NCBI GenBank assembly: GCA_003150315.1
Contig: QAML01000073.1
Coordinates: forward strand, 1 to 37,109
DNA: 37,109 bases
Direction of reading: 5' to 3'
DNA from: Prevotellaceae bacterium
GTDB lineage: Bacteria > Bacteroidota > Bacteroidia > Bacteroidales > Bacteroidaceae
Shown: in pieces, positions 8,522 to 16,929 of the stretch
Position numbering within the stretch: the stretch's first letter is position 1
Layout of the letters: the number at the start of each line of letters is the position of its first letter
Program-made: the position numbers and the translations under genes
The notes under the pieces: generated by a model
The model's input: the letters and a program-made list of their open reading frames with translations, nothing else
The model's database searches: none
Told to the model about the DNA's origin: nothing

Positions 8522-9748
8522 GTGAATTTTCCTCTCTTCATAGCCCGGCGATACCTGTTTGCCCGCCGCAGAAAACACGCCATAAACCTGATTTCGAGCG
8601 TTGCCGTGGCCGGTGTAGCCTTTGCCACGATTGCCATGATATGCACTCTTTCGGTGTTCAACGGTTTTCAGGATTTGGTTGCCTCACTCTTCACTTCGTT
8701 TGACCCGCAACTGAAAGTAGTTCCGGTAAAAGGCAAATCGATAGCCGCAGACGATCCCGCAATAACCGCCATAAAAAAATCGCCCATGGTATTTGCCGCC
8801 ACGGAATGCGTGGAAGGACAGGCGTTAGCCAAATATTACGACAACCAGACGGTGGTTAACATAAAAGGAGTGGACGACAATTACTTCAAGACGAGCGATA
8901 TTTCTTCCATTCTCTATGGTGAGGGAAATTTCAGGCTTAAAGCCGACGTTCTTGACTATGGAACGCCGGGAATACAACTGGCACAGCAACTGCAACTCGG
9001 CGTGCGCTATTCCTCACCTCTCGACATCTATGCCCCGAGAAAGGGAGAAAGAATAAATTCAGCCAATCCGGCACAAAGTTTCAACCACGACCAACTCTAT
9101 TCACCCGGTGTGGTGTTTTCGGTGAAGCAGAAAAAATATGACGCATCCTACATCATAACTTCTATTTCCTTTGCACGCTCAATTTTCGAGCAACAGGGCT
9201 GCATCACATCGCTCGAACTACGGCTGAAAGACGGCACGGACGTTTCCACGGCGCAGGAAGAATTTACGAAATTGGGCGGCGGAAAGCTGAAAATAGAAAA
9301 CCGCTACGAGCAACAGGAAGACGTGTTCCGCATAATGAGAATAGAAAAACTCGTGGCTTATCTGTTCCTTACTTTCATACTCATTGTGGCGTGCTTCAAC
9401 ATTGTAGGCTCGCTGTCAATGCTCATAATTGACAAACGAAAGGACATGCTCACCATTCGCAACCTTGGCGCGGATAACAAAACCATAGCAAAAGTTTTTC
9501 TTTACGAGGGACGCATGATAGCATTTACCGGAGTAATCATAGGAACAGTCTTAGGCGTTGCACTATGTATGGCGCAGCAGCATTTCGGACTTATAAAAAT
9601 GGGCAATGAAGCGGGAAGTTTCATAATCGACGCCTACCCCGTTAGCGTGAGATGGGGCGATGTGGTGCTCACATTCTTCACAGTCATGATTGCGGGATAT
9701 ATATCCACGTGGTACCCCGTCAGATACCTCAGCAAAAAGCTCCTGTAA
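8522..9748 (+). CDS. Lipoprotein-releasing ABC transporter permease, LolC/LolE (FtsX) family
   Basis: The 408-residue inner-membrane protein starts with GTG. The N-terminus 'FIARRYLFARRRKHAINLISSVAVAGVAFATIAMICTLSVFNGF' contains transmembrane helix 1 and is typical of LolC/E. A large periplasmic MacB-like domain spans about 50-265. Three further helices near 275-300, 325-350 and 375-405 form the FtsX-type permease domain ('LVAYLFLTFILIVACFNIVGSLSMLIIDKRKDMLTIRNLGAD'). With a LolD ATPase, not in this window, it would extract lipoproteins from the inner membrane for delivery to the outer membrane. Several nearby genes encode lipoproteins that would be clients. Whether it is the LolC or LolE form cannot be told; many Bacteroidota carry a single-type permease. 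Confidence 0.93.
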   Translation: MNFPLFIARRYLFARRRKHAINLISSVAVAGVAFATIAMICTLSVFNGFQDLVASLFTSFDPQLKVVPVKGKSIAADDPAITAIKKSPMVFAATECVEGQALAKYYDNQTVVNIKGVDDNYFKTSDISSILYGEGNFRLKADVLDYGTPGIQLAQQLQLGVRYSSPLDIYAPRKGERINSANPAQSFNHDQLYSPGVVFSVKQKKYDASYIITSISFARSIFEQQGCITSLELRLKDGTDVSTAQEEFTKLGGGKLKIENRYEQQEDVFRIMRIEKLVAYLFLTFILIVACFNIVGSLSMLIIDKRKDMLTIRNLGADNKTIAKVFLYEGRMIAFTGVIIGTVLGVALCMAQQHFGLIKMGNEAGSFIIDAYPVSVRWGDVVLTFFTVMIAGYISTWYPVRYLSKKLL

Positions 9749-9787
9749 GCCCGCACATAAAGAACATTTCACTCATTAACCCCAATC

Positions 9788-10684
9788 ATGAAATCCATAA
9801 GCATTCAAAAAAAGTTCGCTACCGCTGCCATTGCGGCAACAAGCGTGTTTTTACTTACAGCGTGCGTCAGCGTCAACACCACATCGGGCAGAAACAAAAC
9901 CACAAACAACAACGCACAAACAGAAACCCGCACCACAGCCGCCGACATTCATCCGTGGAAAAACAAAAAGGTTGCATATTTCGGCGACTCCGTTACCGAC
10001 CCGAACGTATTGCCCGATGACACGAAATACTGGGGCTATCTGCGCGACCGGTTGGGCATAACGCCATACGTTTACGGTGTGAACGGCATGCAATGGAGTG
10101 ATATTCCGCGCCAAACCGACGAGCTCATAAAACAACACGGTCAGGATGTTGACGCAATAATGATATTCATCGGCACAAACGACTTTAACGGCGACGTTCC
10201 CATAGGAAGTTTCTACACCGAAAGCAAAGAAACCGTAGTGGCAGCCACGGGAGAACCCAGAAGCGAGAAAACGCGCATGCACCGAACCGTGGTGAAAAAC
10301 CCGTCCACCCTTTGCGGACGAATAAACATAGCCTTGGAAAAAATCAAAGCCACATATCCCACAAAGCAAGTGATATTGCTCACCCCAATACACAGAGCTT
10401 ACGCGGAATTCGGCAATAACAACGTACAACCCGACGAAAATTGGCAAAATAATATAGGCGAATGGTTCACCACATACGTTGAAACAATAAAACAGGCAGG
10501 AAGAGTGTGGTCGGTTCCCGTCATAGACACCAACGCACTGTGCGGACTTTATCCCATACTCGATTCAAACGCGCCGTTCTTTCACGACAGCAAAACCGAC
10601 CGCCTTCACCCCAATGCCCAAGGGCACAAGCGCATTGCAAAAACGCTGTTCTATCAGCTTCTGTCCCTGCCATGCGATTTCTGA
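9788..10684 (+). CDS. SGNH/GDSL-family hydrolase lipoprotein
   Basis: The 298-residue protein has a lipoprotein signal (LLTA-Cys26). The SGNH blocks are visible: block I 'YFGDSVTD' with nucleophile Ser68, block III 'GTND' with Asn131, and block V 'DRLHPN' with Asp about 271 and His about 274. A block II Gly is likely in 'YGVNGMQWSD'. All catalytic residues are present, so it should be an active esterase or lipase-like enzyme, perhaps deacetylating surface or dietary glycans; the substrate is unknown. It lies 39 bp after the permease gene and is probably in the same transcription unit. Confidence 0.9.
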   Translation: MKSISIQKKFATAAIAATSVFLLTACVSVNTTSGRNKTTNNNAQTETRTTAADIHPWKNKKVAYFGDSVTDPNVLPDDTKYWGYLRDRLGITPYVYGVNGMQWSDIPRQTDELIKQHGQDVDAIMIFIGTNDFNGDVPIGSFYTESKETVVAATGEPRSEKTRMHRTVVKNPSTLCGRINIALEKIKATYPTKQVILLTPIHRAYAEFGNNNVQPDENWQNNIGEWFTTYVETIKQAGRVWSVPVIDTNALCGLYPILDSNAPFFHDSKTDRLHPNAQGHKRIAKTLFYQLLSLPCDF

Positions 10685-10731
10685 AAGGAAGCTGGCGGAG
10701 TTTTCAAGGCAAAACGATACACGGATAATAT

Positions 10732-10772
10732 AAACTGATAGCGGGCGCATGGTTTGCGCCCGCTATCAGTTT
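10732..10772 (+). terminator. Perfect 18-bp-stem hairpin after the SGNH gene
   Basis: The 18-base arms at 10732-10749 and 10755-10772 are exact reverse complements around a 5-base loop. The GC-rich core is TAGCGGGCGCA. The arms begin AAA and end TTT, so the hairpin can act on either strand. The stem lies 48 bp after the stop codon at 10684. Confidence 0.8.
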
Positions 10773-10775
10773 GGT

Positions 10776-10806
10776 TTCGGGAGACGGCACACCCCGAACT
10801 TTTTTG
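10776..10806 (+). terminator. Second, tandem intrinsic terminator
   Basis: TTCGGG (10776-10781) pairs with CCCGAA (10793-10798) across an 11-base loop and is followed by CTTTTTT. It lies directly downstream of the 18-bp hairpin and looks like a backup terminator. Confidence 0.65.
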
Positions 10807-10993
10807 CAGGATACGGTCATGCATTACGCGACTAAAAATACGGAAGCAAGCACATCCTTTCATATTAACGGCAAAAGCGGGACAGAAAAAATGTTCCGGT
10901 GAATTTTCCAAACCTTCCCCGATGTTCGGAAAAACACACGCCCGAAAGGCACAAAAATCAGTGTCGGAATGAAGGCGTTTCGGGATGTGCGAA

Positions 10994-11160
10994 AAAACAC
11001 ATGGCTTATCGCAAAAAACACAAGCCATGTATTTTAAAATACAAGGCACTTATTTCAAAATATATGCCTTGTATTTTTTGCCTTTTCAAGTATCTGAAAA
11101 ACAACAACTTACAGAAACTGTCAAAATCCCATTATCCTCCTGATTTGCAGCCGGTTACAA
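10994..11160 (+). repeat. Interspersed 21-bp-unit element, copy 4
   Basis: Unit 0 is at 10994-11014, unit 1 (CAAGCCAT variant) at 11015-11035, unit 2 at 11036-11056 and unit 3 (inverted) at 11057-11077. A long-type tail follows to about 11160 with AACAACAACTTACAGAAAC. About 30 bases of left flank (from about 10965) match copy 3. The copy lies between the convergent SGNH gene and comM. Of the 653-bp gap, 10732-10806 holds two terminators, 10994-11160 this repeat, and 11253-11289 a candidate terminator. I see nothing in 10807-10960. Confidence 0.95.
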
Positions 11161-11252
11161 AACATCCTCTCAAACGCGGGAAAAAATAAAACCGGAATAC
11201 ATTTTCGAAGAAAGCTTCGGATTAAAATTTCTCAGCAAATCTGCCACACCAC

Positions 11253-11289
11253 AATAAAAAAACGATAAAAACAACGGGCAAAGCCCCGC
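11253..11289 (-). terminator. Candidate intrinsic terminator of comM
   Basis: On the minus strand a short GC stem (GCGGGGC with GCCCG, plus-strand 11274-11289, one bulged base) is followed by two T-rich runs (plus-strand A runs 11253-11272). It is about 50 bases past the comM stop. Confidence 0.5.
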
Positions 11290-11337
11290 TTCCAAACCGC
11301 AAGTCAGCTTCCGCTCCGCCATAGCGAGCACACAAAA

Positions 11338-12879
11338 TCACCCTTCCGCCCAATCGCTACGGTCTAGATTTCTATAACCTATGGCTTCGCCTATATGCTC
11401 TGCCGTTACCTGCGGACTGCCGGCAAGATCGGCAATGGTGCGAGCCACCTTGAGAATGCGACCATAGGCTCGCGCACTCAAAGAACGCTTCTCCATGGCA
11501 AGACGAAGCATCTTAAGTCCGTTTTCATCGGGTTCGGCATACTCATGTATCATCTTGTCGGACATCTGAGCGTTGCAGTGCACGCCGTTTACGCTTTTGA
11601 AACGTTCGCTCTGTATATCGCGCGCCGCCACAACCCGTTTGCGTATGTCAGCAGATGATTCTCCTGGAGCCGCTTCGGAGAGTTTTTTGAACGGCACGGG
11701 TTGTATTTCCACCTGCACGTCTATTCGGTCGAGAAGAGGTCCCGAAATGCGGTTCATATATCGCCGAATCTGTCCCGGAGAACATACACAGGTGTGCGTA
11801 GGGTCATTATGATAGCCACAAGGACAGGGATTCATGGAAGCAACCAGCATGAACGAACAGGGAAGAGTTACATTGTATCGGGCACGAGTAATGTTGACCA
11901 CACGATCTTCAAGAGGCTGACGCATGGTTTCGAGAGCGGAACGGCTGAATTCGGGAAGTTCGTCAAGAAACAGCACGCCGTTGTGGGCAAGACTTATCTC
12001 GCCCGGCATAAAATTGGCTCCGCCGCCAATGAGAGCCACATCGGAAATGGTGTGATGGGGATTGCGGAAAGGACGAGCCGTTACGAGCGAAGTTTTATCG
12101 TCAAGGATTCCTGCCACAGAGTGAATCTGGGTGGTTTCAAGGCTTTCGGCAAGAGTGAGCGGCGGAAGAATGGACGGCAGACGCTTTGCCATCATCGACT
12201 TGCCGCATCCCGGGCTTCCCACAAGCAATATGTTGTGTCCGCCGGCGGCTGCAACTTCAAAAGCACGCTTTACATTTTCCTGTCCGCGCACATCTGCGAA
12301 ATCTTCCGTGTACAAACATTGGTGCTCATAAAACTCGCGGCGCGTATCAACTTCGGTTGGCGCAATATCTTCCCTGCCATTGAAAAAAGCAGCTACCTGT
12401 GCGAGATTGTCAGCTCCGTAAACTTTAAGACGATTCACCGCAGCCGCTTCACGGGCATTGGCTTTGGGAACGATAAGTCCTTCGAAACCCTCCTTGCGGG
12501 CGTTTATGGAAATGGGCAATGCCCCGCGCACAGGACGAAGACTGCCGTCGAGACCCAGTTCTCCCACAAGCACGAACTTATCAAGGCGTTGCTTGTCAAC
12601 AGCTCCCTCGGCAGCAAGAACACCTACGGCAATGGGCAAATCATAACCAGAACCTTCCTTGCGCAAATCGGCAGGAGCAAGATTAACTATGATATGTCCC
12701 GTGGATTGTTGGAAACCGCTGTTCAGAATAGCCGTGCGCGTGCGAAAATAACTCTCGCGGACAGCACTGTCGGGCAATCCCACAATGGAATATTTGGCAC
12801 CTTTGGAAATATTTACCTCAACTTCCACCGTTTTTACGTCAAGACCGTTGACGGCTGCCGAATAAAGACGTACAAGCAT
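11338..12879 (-). CDS. comM: ComM/YifB family Mg-chelatase-like AAA+ ATPase
   Basis: The 513-residue protein is full length for the family. The N-terminal Lon-protease-like fold domain (about 1-170) begins 'LVRLYSAAVNGLDVKTVEVEV..KG...IVGLPDSAVRES'. The AAA+ core has Walker A 'GSPGCGKSMMAKR' (221-233) and Walker B 'GVLFLDELPEF' (301-311), followed by the family motif 'PCPCGY'. The C-terminal lid ends 'SARAYGRILKVARTIADL'. ComM is a hexameric helicase that promotes branch migration during natural transformation in Vibrio and Haemophilus. Homologues are widespread in species not known to be competent, so its role here may be general recombination. It is the last gene of the operon, 15 bp after the preceding gene. 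Confidence 0.95.
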   Translation of the reverse strand: MLVRLYSAAVNGLDVKTVEVEVNISKGAKYSIVGLPDSAVRESYFRTRTAILNSGFQQSTGHIIVNLAPADLRKEGSGYDLPIAVGVLAAEGAVDKQRLDKFVLVGELGLDGSLRPVRGALPISINARKEGFEGLIVPKANAREAAAVNRLKVYGADNLAQVAAFFNGREDIAPTEVDTRREFYEHQCLYTEDFADVRGQENVKRAFEVAAAGGHNILLVGSPGCGKSMMAKRLPSILPPLTLAESLETTQIHSVAGILDDKTSLVTARPFRNPHHTISDVALIGGGANFMPGEISLAHNGVLFLDELPEFSRSALETMRQPLEDRVVNITRARYNVTLPCSFMLVASMNPCPCGYHNDPTHTCVCSPGQIRRYMNRISGPLLDRIDVQVEIQPVPFKKLSEAAPGESSADIRKRVVAARDIQSERFKSVNGVHCNAQMSDKMIHEYAEPDENGLKMLRLAMEKRSLSARAYGRILKVARTIADLAGSPQVTAEHIGEAIGYRNLDRSDWAEG

Positions 12880-12894
12880 GGGAAAAAGTTTTTG

Positions 12895-13893
12895 TTATGG
12901 CTTGATGAATTTGCCGAGACCTGCCTTGAGGTCGTTGGATTTGATGTCGCGGGCAAGAACTTTGCCGTCGGGCGAAATTAAAACGTTTCCGGGCACATAG
13001 CTTACGCCAAACTTTCTGACAAGCGGGCTTTTCCACGCCATTTGGTCGCACACATTATTGCCGGGAAGCGTGTCGCGCATCATTGTATTGCGAAAGCCGC
13101 GAATGTCATAGTCAAGGCAGACATTCACGAGGCTTAACTTGCTCATGAAAGGCTTTACGAGATTTTTAATGCTGCGTATCTGCTGGAAACTGTCGTATTC
13201 CCACGATGCCCAATAGTTTATCAAAAGATATTTTCCCGCAAAATCTTTAAGCGAAATCTCATTGCCCTTGTAAGTTTTTACCTTGAAATCGGGAGCATTT
13301 GCGCCCGGCATTGTGGAAAGCATGGGCATGATTCTGCCGGCAAGGCTGCTTAAATGTGAATTGTGGGGTTGGTTTTTCAGCAAAAGCGTCAAAAGCCTTT
13401 TTGCCTGCGGAGCATCCACGTTTTCAGTCTCAAGCAGTAAAGATTCCAACACAGCTTGCGCCGCCAAGGTCTTTGGATTTTTATTCACGAAGGCAGCTGC
13501 TATACTTTTTATCTGATCTCCGCGCTTGCCTTCTATATCTGCATAAAACTGTGTGAGCAATTCGTTCTCCTCAGTCTTGGTAACGCGTGTCTTTGTCAGG
13601 TCGGCGGCATCGGTAACAAAGTTTGCTTCCTTTCCGGGTTCGGCTATTATTGTGCGTTGTGAGAAATCGGGATACTGAATCGTCAGAATTTCCGGCTCGG
13701 AAAGCTCTCGTTCGTATTTGAATTTGCCATCGCGAATACGAAGAGTGTCGTAGCGGTCCTCGGAATAGATAAATATATCGGCTGAACGGATATTTTTGAA
13801 TTTTCCGTTCAGCCGAAACTTGTTTTTAGGCACACCGCAGCCCCCGAAAACGAGAGCTGCGAGTGCAAATAGGATATAGTTGCGGCTGTGCAT
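12895..13893 (-). CDS. Thioredoxin-fold (TlpA/DUF4369-like) lipoprotein lacking the CXXC active site
   Basis: The 332-residue protein has a lipobox (FGG-Cys19). The N-terminal DUF4369-like beta domain (about 25-100) and a helical linker are followed by an AhpC/TlpA-like thioredoxin domain (about 195-332, 'GANAPDFKVKTYKGNEISLKDFAGKYLLINYWASW...'). Where TlpA proteins have WASWCxxC, this protein reads W-A-S-W-E-Y-D-S (228-235), so both redox cysteines are missing (Glu232, Ser235). The region before the cis-proline ('GVSYVPGNVLISPDGK') is kept. The fold is probably intact but not a thiol oxidoreductase; a binding or scaffolding role is possible. It lies 22 bp after the TPR lipoprotein gene and 15 bp before comM. 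Confidence 0.88.
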   Translation of the reverse strand: MHSRNYILFALAALVFGGCGVPKNKFRLNGKFKNIRSADIFIYSEDRYDTLRIRDGKFKYERELSEPEILTIQYPDFSQRTIIAEPGKEANFVTDAADLTKTRVTKTEENELLTQFYADIEGKRGDQIKSIAAAFVNKNPKTLAAQAVLESLLLETENVDAPQAKRLLTLLLKNQPHNSHLSSLAGRIMPMLSTMPGANAPDFKVKTYKGNEISLKDFAGKYLLINYWASWEYDSFQQIRSIKNLVKPFMSKLSLVNVCLDYDIRGFRNTMMRDTLPGNNVCDQMAWKSPLVRKFGVSYVPGNVLISPDGKVLARDIKSNDLKAGLGKFIKP

Positions 13894-13915
13894 GATGCCT
13901 GCCTTACCGCATTTG

Positions 13916-15616
13916 TTATTTCACGATGCTCTTGAAGGCAGAATCTGCGGCATATTTGGCAAATTCCAAATCCTTGCCTGCATACGAAGCATAAGTTGCA
14001 TCCTTAGCCACAGCATCTTTGAGATTGCCTATGACATCCTGCTTATTGCCTGTGCGGGCTGCGAGAACGGCTTTAAGATAGCTTGTGGTTGCATCAGCTT
14101 TTGCCACACCGGCAAGAGTTTTCGAAGCACTGTCGTAATCTTTGCTCAATATCTGTGCAAGAGCCGCGCTGTTGGTCTTAACGCCACGGAGATAGTTGGC
14201 TGCCTGAGCGTAGTTGCCTTTGGCAATATTGAGATTGCCGAGAGCTTCATTGTAATTGTTTGCGCCGTTACCCTTTGCTATATAATTTTCTGCGGCATCA
14301 ACATCGCCTTCTGCGAGAGCTATCATGCCGGCATTGACATTGGCTTCGGGATTATTGGCTTTGGCTGCATTGGCTTTGGCAATATAATTTTTAGCTGCCG
14401 AAGCGTCGCCCTTCATATAGGCAATTGCAGCAAGATTGTTGTAAGCGCGATAATCCTTCGGGTAAAGTTCTGCGGTTTTCTTGTAAATGCCTTCCTGCTC
14501 TGCGGCGTTGTCAGTGAAAGTTGCGGAATAAAGAAGTTCTTCTACCGAAAGTTTCGAGGGATCGCTCTTGTATTGCTCTGAAATTTCGTCATCGCTGCGA
14601 CCGATAAGGTCATAATTTATTGTGAGACGTGAACGGCGGAGTTGCGGAAGCACTTCGTCAGCCAATTCGCGGAAAGCCGAAGAAATGTTCTTTATCTGCT
14701 GCTCACGCTGTTCGGGATCTTTATACATTGAAAGCACACGGAGAATAACTTCCTTGTCCTGAATGTTCGAAGCCGAAACAAGTTGCTGGAAACCGTCCCA
14801 GTCTTGGGCTGTGTAACGGGTATCTACGTTGGTGGCAACCTTTTCTTTCTTCAAAAGCCGGTTTACATATCCCTTACTTGTCTTCTCGCGCTGTGCTGCA
14901 AGTTTGTCGTTCAGTTTCAAACCGCCGTCGGGAGAAGCATAAGCCGAAACCTCCACGTTGTTAAGCTCCTTGCGATCCTGATCAGCCTTGATGTCGCGCA
15001 GAGTCTTGATGAAATCCTTTACAGATGTCTTTTTCAACTCCGAGTTACGGATTTTAGCCTGCTGAATAAGGAACTGAATGCTTGCTTCCTGCTTCTGCTT
15101 CAACACATGTACGAATGCGTCGGGAGCAACTGCGGGATTAGCCGAAGCAAGTGTGCGTTTGAGCAATTCGCTCGTGGCTACTACGCCGTCGGCTACCTTT
15201 ACATCGGGAATCTTTACGATTTTCTTGCCAATCTTTCCGTCGAACTTCAAATAAAGTTCGCTCTGCTGCATTTCGGGAACATACTTGAAGGAATTCTTCA
15301 TGGTATAGTTACCGCCAACCTTGTAAGAAATTGTCTGATTGTTGCCTTCAACCTTTTCGCCTTGGAAACGCGCACTCTGACCCGGGGTCTGATTGCCGGC
15401 ATACTTCATTACGGGGGTAACGGTTACCTCGGCTTTGCGCTTCATATATTTCTGCGGGAATTTTCCGTTTATCGTAACATCAACCTTGCCCCCGTTGGTT
15501 TCCATAGGGTTTGGTGTTACAGTAAAATTGTCGGCAGAAAGCGCACCCATCTTGCCACAAGATGTAAGAGCCACCGCTCCCGCCAAAGCTAATACGATGT
15601 TTATTGATTTTGACAT
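13916..15616 (-). CDS. TPR-containing lipoprotein with an OmpA-like segment
   Basis: The 566-residue protein has a lipobox (LTS-Cys20). A beta-rich N-terminal part (about 25-160) is followed by a segment like the OmpA C-terminal peptidoglycan-binding fold ('VEVSAYASPDGGLKLNDKLAAQREKTSKGYV', about 225-260). The C-terminal half has tetratricopeptide-like repeats ('YPKDYRAYNNLAAIAYMKGDASAAKNYIAKANA' and several more, about 370-560). I do not recognise a specific named family, but the layout resembles Bacteroidota outer-membrane lipoproteins that tether to peptidoglycan. It is the first gene of a three-gene minus-strand unit and has a -7 promoter box about 40 bases upstream of its start. Confidence 0.85.
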   Translation of the reverse strand: MSKSINIVLALAGAVALTSCGKMGALSADNFTVTPNPMETNGGKVDVTINGKFPQKYMKRKAEVTVTPVMKYAGNQTPGQSARFQGEKVEGNNQTISYKVGGNYTMKNSFKYVPEMQQSELYLKFDGKIGKKIVKIPDVKVADGVVATSELLKRTLASANPAVAPDAFVHVLKQKQEASIQFLIQQAKIRNSELKKTSVKDFIKTLRDIKADQDRKELNNVEVSAYASPDGGLKLNDKLAAQREKTSKGYVNRLLKKEKVATNVDTRYTAQDWDGFQQLVSASNIQDKEVILRVLSMYKDPEQREQQIKNISSAFRELADEVLPQLRRSRLTINYDLIGRSDDEISEQYKSDPSKLSVEELLYSATFTDNAAEQEGIYKKTAELYPKDYRAYNNLAAIAYMKGDASAAKNYIAKANAAKANNPEANVNAGMIALAEGDVDAAENYIAKGNGANNYNEALGNLNIAKGNYAQAANYLRGVKTNSAALAQILSKDYDSASKTLAGVAKADATTSYLKAVLAARTGNKQDVIGNLKDAVAKDATYASYAGKDLEFAKYAADSAFKSIVK

Positions 15617-15655
15617 TTTAGGTTTTTGTTTATTATAAGCATATTATATAATGCG

Positions 15656-15663
15656 CAAAGATA
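15656..15663 (-). promoter_or_regulatory. -7 promoter box of the TPR lipoprotein operon
   Basis: The minus strand reads TATCTTTG, matching TAnnTTTG, 40 bases upstream of the ATG at 15616. I see no good TTTG at the -33 spacing. Confidence 0.6.
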
Positions 15664-15839
15664 AGAAATTATTGTCATTCCCCGCCTTGCGTCGGCATTA
15701 GTTTTTGTGTCCGCGCCTTTATTTTATACACGTGCCGCCGCAACCGGCACGATTCATACATCATCGCTTGTCATGCGCACGATGCAGATTTGCGGATTTT
15801 TCATAATCCCTACCCCACCGACGGCAATTCACACGCCCA

Positions 15840-16007
15840 TCTCCCACACCTCGAAACACTGCGAAAAAACGCTTTTTCGGGCGGTTTTATAAATCGCTGT
15901 TATCCAGATATTTGAAAAGACGAAAAATACAAGGCACTTATTTTAAAACATAAGGCACATATTTTAAAATATATGCCTTGTATTTTTTACAACAAGCCAT
16001 GTGTGTT
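15840..16007 (-). repeat. Interspersed 21-bp-unit element, copy 5 (reverse orientation)
   Basis: Read on the plus strand, the three units are 15924-15944, 15945-15965 and 15966-15986. Diverged unit 0 is at 15987-16007 and the tail runs left to about 15840. Compared with copies 1-4 the whole element is inverted. Read in its own direction the unit order is plus, minus, minus. The tail is more diverged: ATAACAGCGATTTATAAAAC in place of AACAACAACTTACAAAAC. It lies in the 479-bp gap between murI and the TPR lipoprotein gene, both on the minus strand. Apart from the promoter at 15656 I see nothing else there. Confidence 0.93.
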
Positions 16008-16095
16008 TTTTCGCGGCGGAAAACCGCAAAAAAATATACCGCGCAAATCGTTCAGAAAACCTATGCGGGGATGAAATTTTGGTGGGAATAAAAAT

Positions 16096-16929
16096 CTATT
16101 GCAATGAAATCTGTTGCGCTTCCACGTTGTCGCACATGAAAACGGACGCGGAGGGGCTGAACTGCCCCGGGTCTTCGGTGGTGAAGTATTCGCATTGCCC
16201 GTTTTTGCTGCATTGCGCATCCATTTCGGGATGTCGCACAAGATAGTCGGCAAGACTTTTTGCCACAAACTCGCCCTGCGGCACAAGTTGTATGTTTGCG
16301 GGGGTGTATTGCCTTATCTTGTCAATCATAAGCGGATAGTGCGTGCAACCGAGTATTATCGTATCTATTTCGGGGTCCTTTCCGAGCAGTTTGTCAATGT
16401 ATTCCCTAACAAAATAATCGGCTCCGGGCGATGCATATTCTCTATTCTCGATTATGGGAACCCACATGGGGCACTCCTGACCCGTTACCTTTATGTCGGG
16501 ATAGAGCTTGGAGATTTCCATGTTGTATGATTCGGAATGAATGGTGCCTGCCGTGGCGAGCACTCCCACATGACGTTTACGGGTTATGCTTCCTATAGCC
16601 TCGACCGTGGGACGTATGACCCCCAACACCCTTCTGTGCGAATCCATTTTGGGGAGATCGTTTTGCTGGATAGTGCGCAAAGCCTTTGCCGAAGCCGTGT
16701 TGCACGCCAAAATAACGAGTCTGCACCCTTTTTCGAACAATGTGTTAACCGCCTCGAGCGTGAAGCGATAGACAATGTCGAAAGAGCGCGTGCCGTAGGG
16801 CGCACGTGCGTTGTCGCCCAAGAATATGTAGTCGTATTTAGGCAGCACCTGACGAATGCGGCGAAGTATGGTCAGTCCGCCATACCCGCTGTCGAAGACC
16901 CCGATTGCACCTTTGCCGGGACAAGTCAT
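16096..16929 (-). CDS. murI: Glutamate racemase
   Basis: The 277-residue enzyme interconverts L- and D-glutamate for peptidoglycan synthesis. Family motifs are 'GVFDSGYGGLT' (10-20, with catalytic Asp13 and Ser14), 'GDNARAPYG' (38-46), 'ACNTAS' with Cys76, and 'GCTHYP' with Cys195. These are the two acid/base thiols. The C-terminal tail of about 40 residues past the family core (from about 238) is Ser/Gln-rich and variable. Its start overlaps the stop of the OmpH-family gene by 4 bases (ATGA), and an ompH-murI pair is familiar in Bacteroidota. Confidence 0.96.
   Translation of the reverse strand: MTCPGKGAIGVFDSGYGGLTILRRIRQVLPKYDYIFLGDNARAPYGTRSFDIVYRFTLEAVNTLFEKGCRLVILACNTASAKALRTIQQNDLPKMDSHRRVLGVIRPTVEAIGSITRKRHVGVLATAGTIHSESYNMEISKLYPDIKVTGQECPMWVPIIENREYASPGADYFVREYIDKLLGKDPEIDTIILGCTHYPLMIDKIRQYTPANIQLVPQGEFVAKSLADYLVRHPEMDAQCSKNGQCEYFTTEDPGQFSPSASVFMCDNVEAQQISLQ

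Noticed and set aside
11701..12981. Long plus-strand open frame of 426 codons opposite comM
   Set aside because: It is antisense to a clear AAA+ gene with family motifs; the translation shows no recognisable domain and biased composition.
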